Below are positions 63,766 through 64,000 of a stretch of DNA of 64,000 nt, in pieces; the stretch's first letter is position 1, and the number at the start of each line of letters is the position of its first letter. A program made the position numbers and the translations under genes. This DNA comes from Macrostomum hystrix. Taxonomy: Eukaryota; Platyhelminthes; Macrostomidae. Under the pieces are notes generated by a model, which was not told the origin of the DNA, ran no database searches, and saw nothing but the letters and a program-made list of their open reading frames with translations. The DNA is taken from assembly GCA_950097015.1 (NCBI GenBank), contig CATNEN010000001.1, positions 26,261,001 to 26,325,000 on the forward strand, given 5' to 3'.

Positions 63766-64000
63766 GTTCCAGAATGAGCAGTTCTCAACCTAGACTGCCA
63801 TCATCTCATACTTAGAATGAGCAGTTCTCAACCTAGACTGCCATCATCTCATACTTACAATGAGCAGTTGTCAACCTAGACTGCCATCATCTCATACTTA
63901 CAATGAGCAGTTCTCAACCTAGACTGCCATCATCTCATACTTAGAATGAGCAGTTCTCAACCTAGACTGCCATAATCTCATACTTACAATGAGCAGTTCT
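63766..64000. repeat. Tandem array X, 43-bp unit, runs off the window
   Basis: The 43-bp unit contains GAGCAGTTCTCAACCTAGAC then TGCCATCATCTCATACTTAGAAT, about 5.5 copies to the window end, nearly identical (TTAGAAT or TTACAAT). Confidence 0.95.

Overview
The window looks like nuclear DNA of an invertebrate animal. It has spliced genes with GT-AG introns, animal-specific families (a Slo1/BK potassium channel, an EGFR-type ectodomain, a class A GPCR, a reticulocalbin/calumenin), tRNA-derived SINEs, non-LTR retrotransposons and P-, mariner- and Crypton-type DNA transposon remains. GC-rich coding exons in a more AT-rich, very repeat-rich background would fit a free-living flatworm such as Macrostomum. 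That assignment is inference only; other spiralians are possible. I see nothing bacterial or viral.

Layout. 0-8 kb: a SINE, a small zinc-knuckle gene (+) and a four-exon Golgi-type glycosyltransferase (-), with tandem arrays in three of its introns. 8.4-9.2 kb: a short mariner-like element. 9.3-15.8 kb: almost only tandem arrays. 15.8-19 kb: a Slo1/BK channel gene (-) on one uninterrupted exon. 20.8-24.5 kb: an unrecognised two-exon gene (-) head-to-head with a single-exon GPCR (+). 25-26.3 kb: a SINE and a Crypton-like relic. 26.8-27.8 kb: a 1,050-bp P-type transposon with 112-bp inverted repeats and an 8-bp target duplication, inserted at the TATA box of a seven-exon ankyrin-repeat/protein-kinase gene (27.9-33.6 kb). 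37-38.8 kb and 55.8-57.5 kb: two copies of a secreted EGFR-ectodomain-like gene (-), inside a roughly 3.2-kb segmental duplication. 41-44.8 kb: a P-element/THAP9-type transposase relic whose ORF is broken by 34 extra copies of a 61-bp unit. 45.6-52.7 kb: two non-LTR retrotransposons. One has an inverted 5' part and a 2A-like motif in which TGA stands at the glycine codon. 59.3-59.75 kb: a truncated second copy of the ankyrin gene's 5' end. 61.7-62.6 kb: a six-EF-hand ER calcium-binding protein ending in KDEL.

About 24 tandem arrays, each with its own unit of 14-61 bp, cover roughly 15 kb (summed by eye). They sit mainly in the long introns, in gene flanks and at the broken edges of duplicated segments, and they create many long false ORFs. 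The genes do not form an operon or an obvious pathway. The shared theme is a genome shaped by tandem-repeat growth, segmental duplication and transposition.
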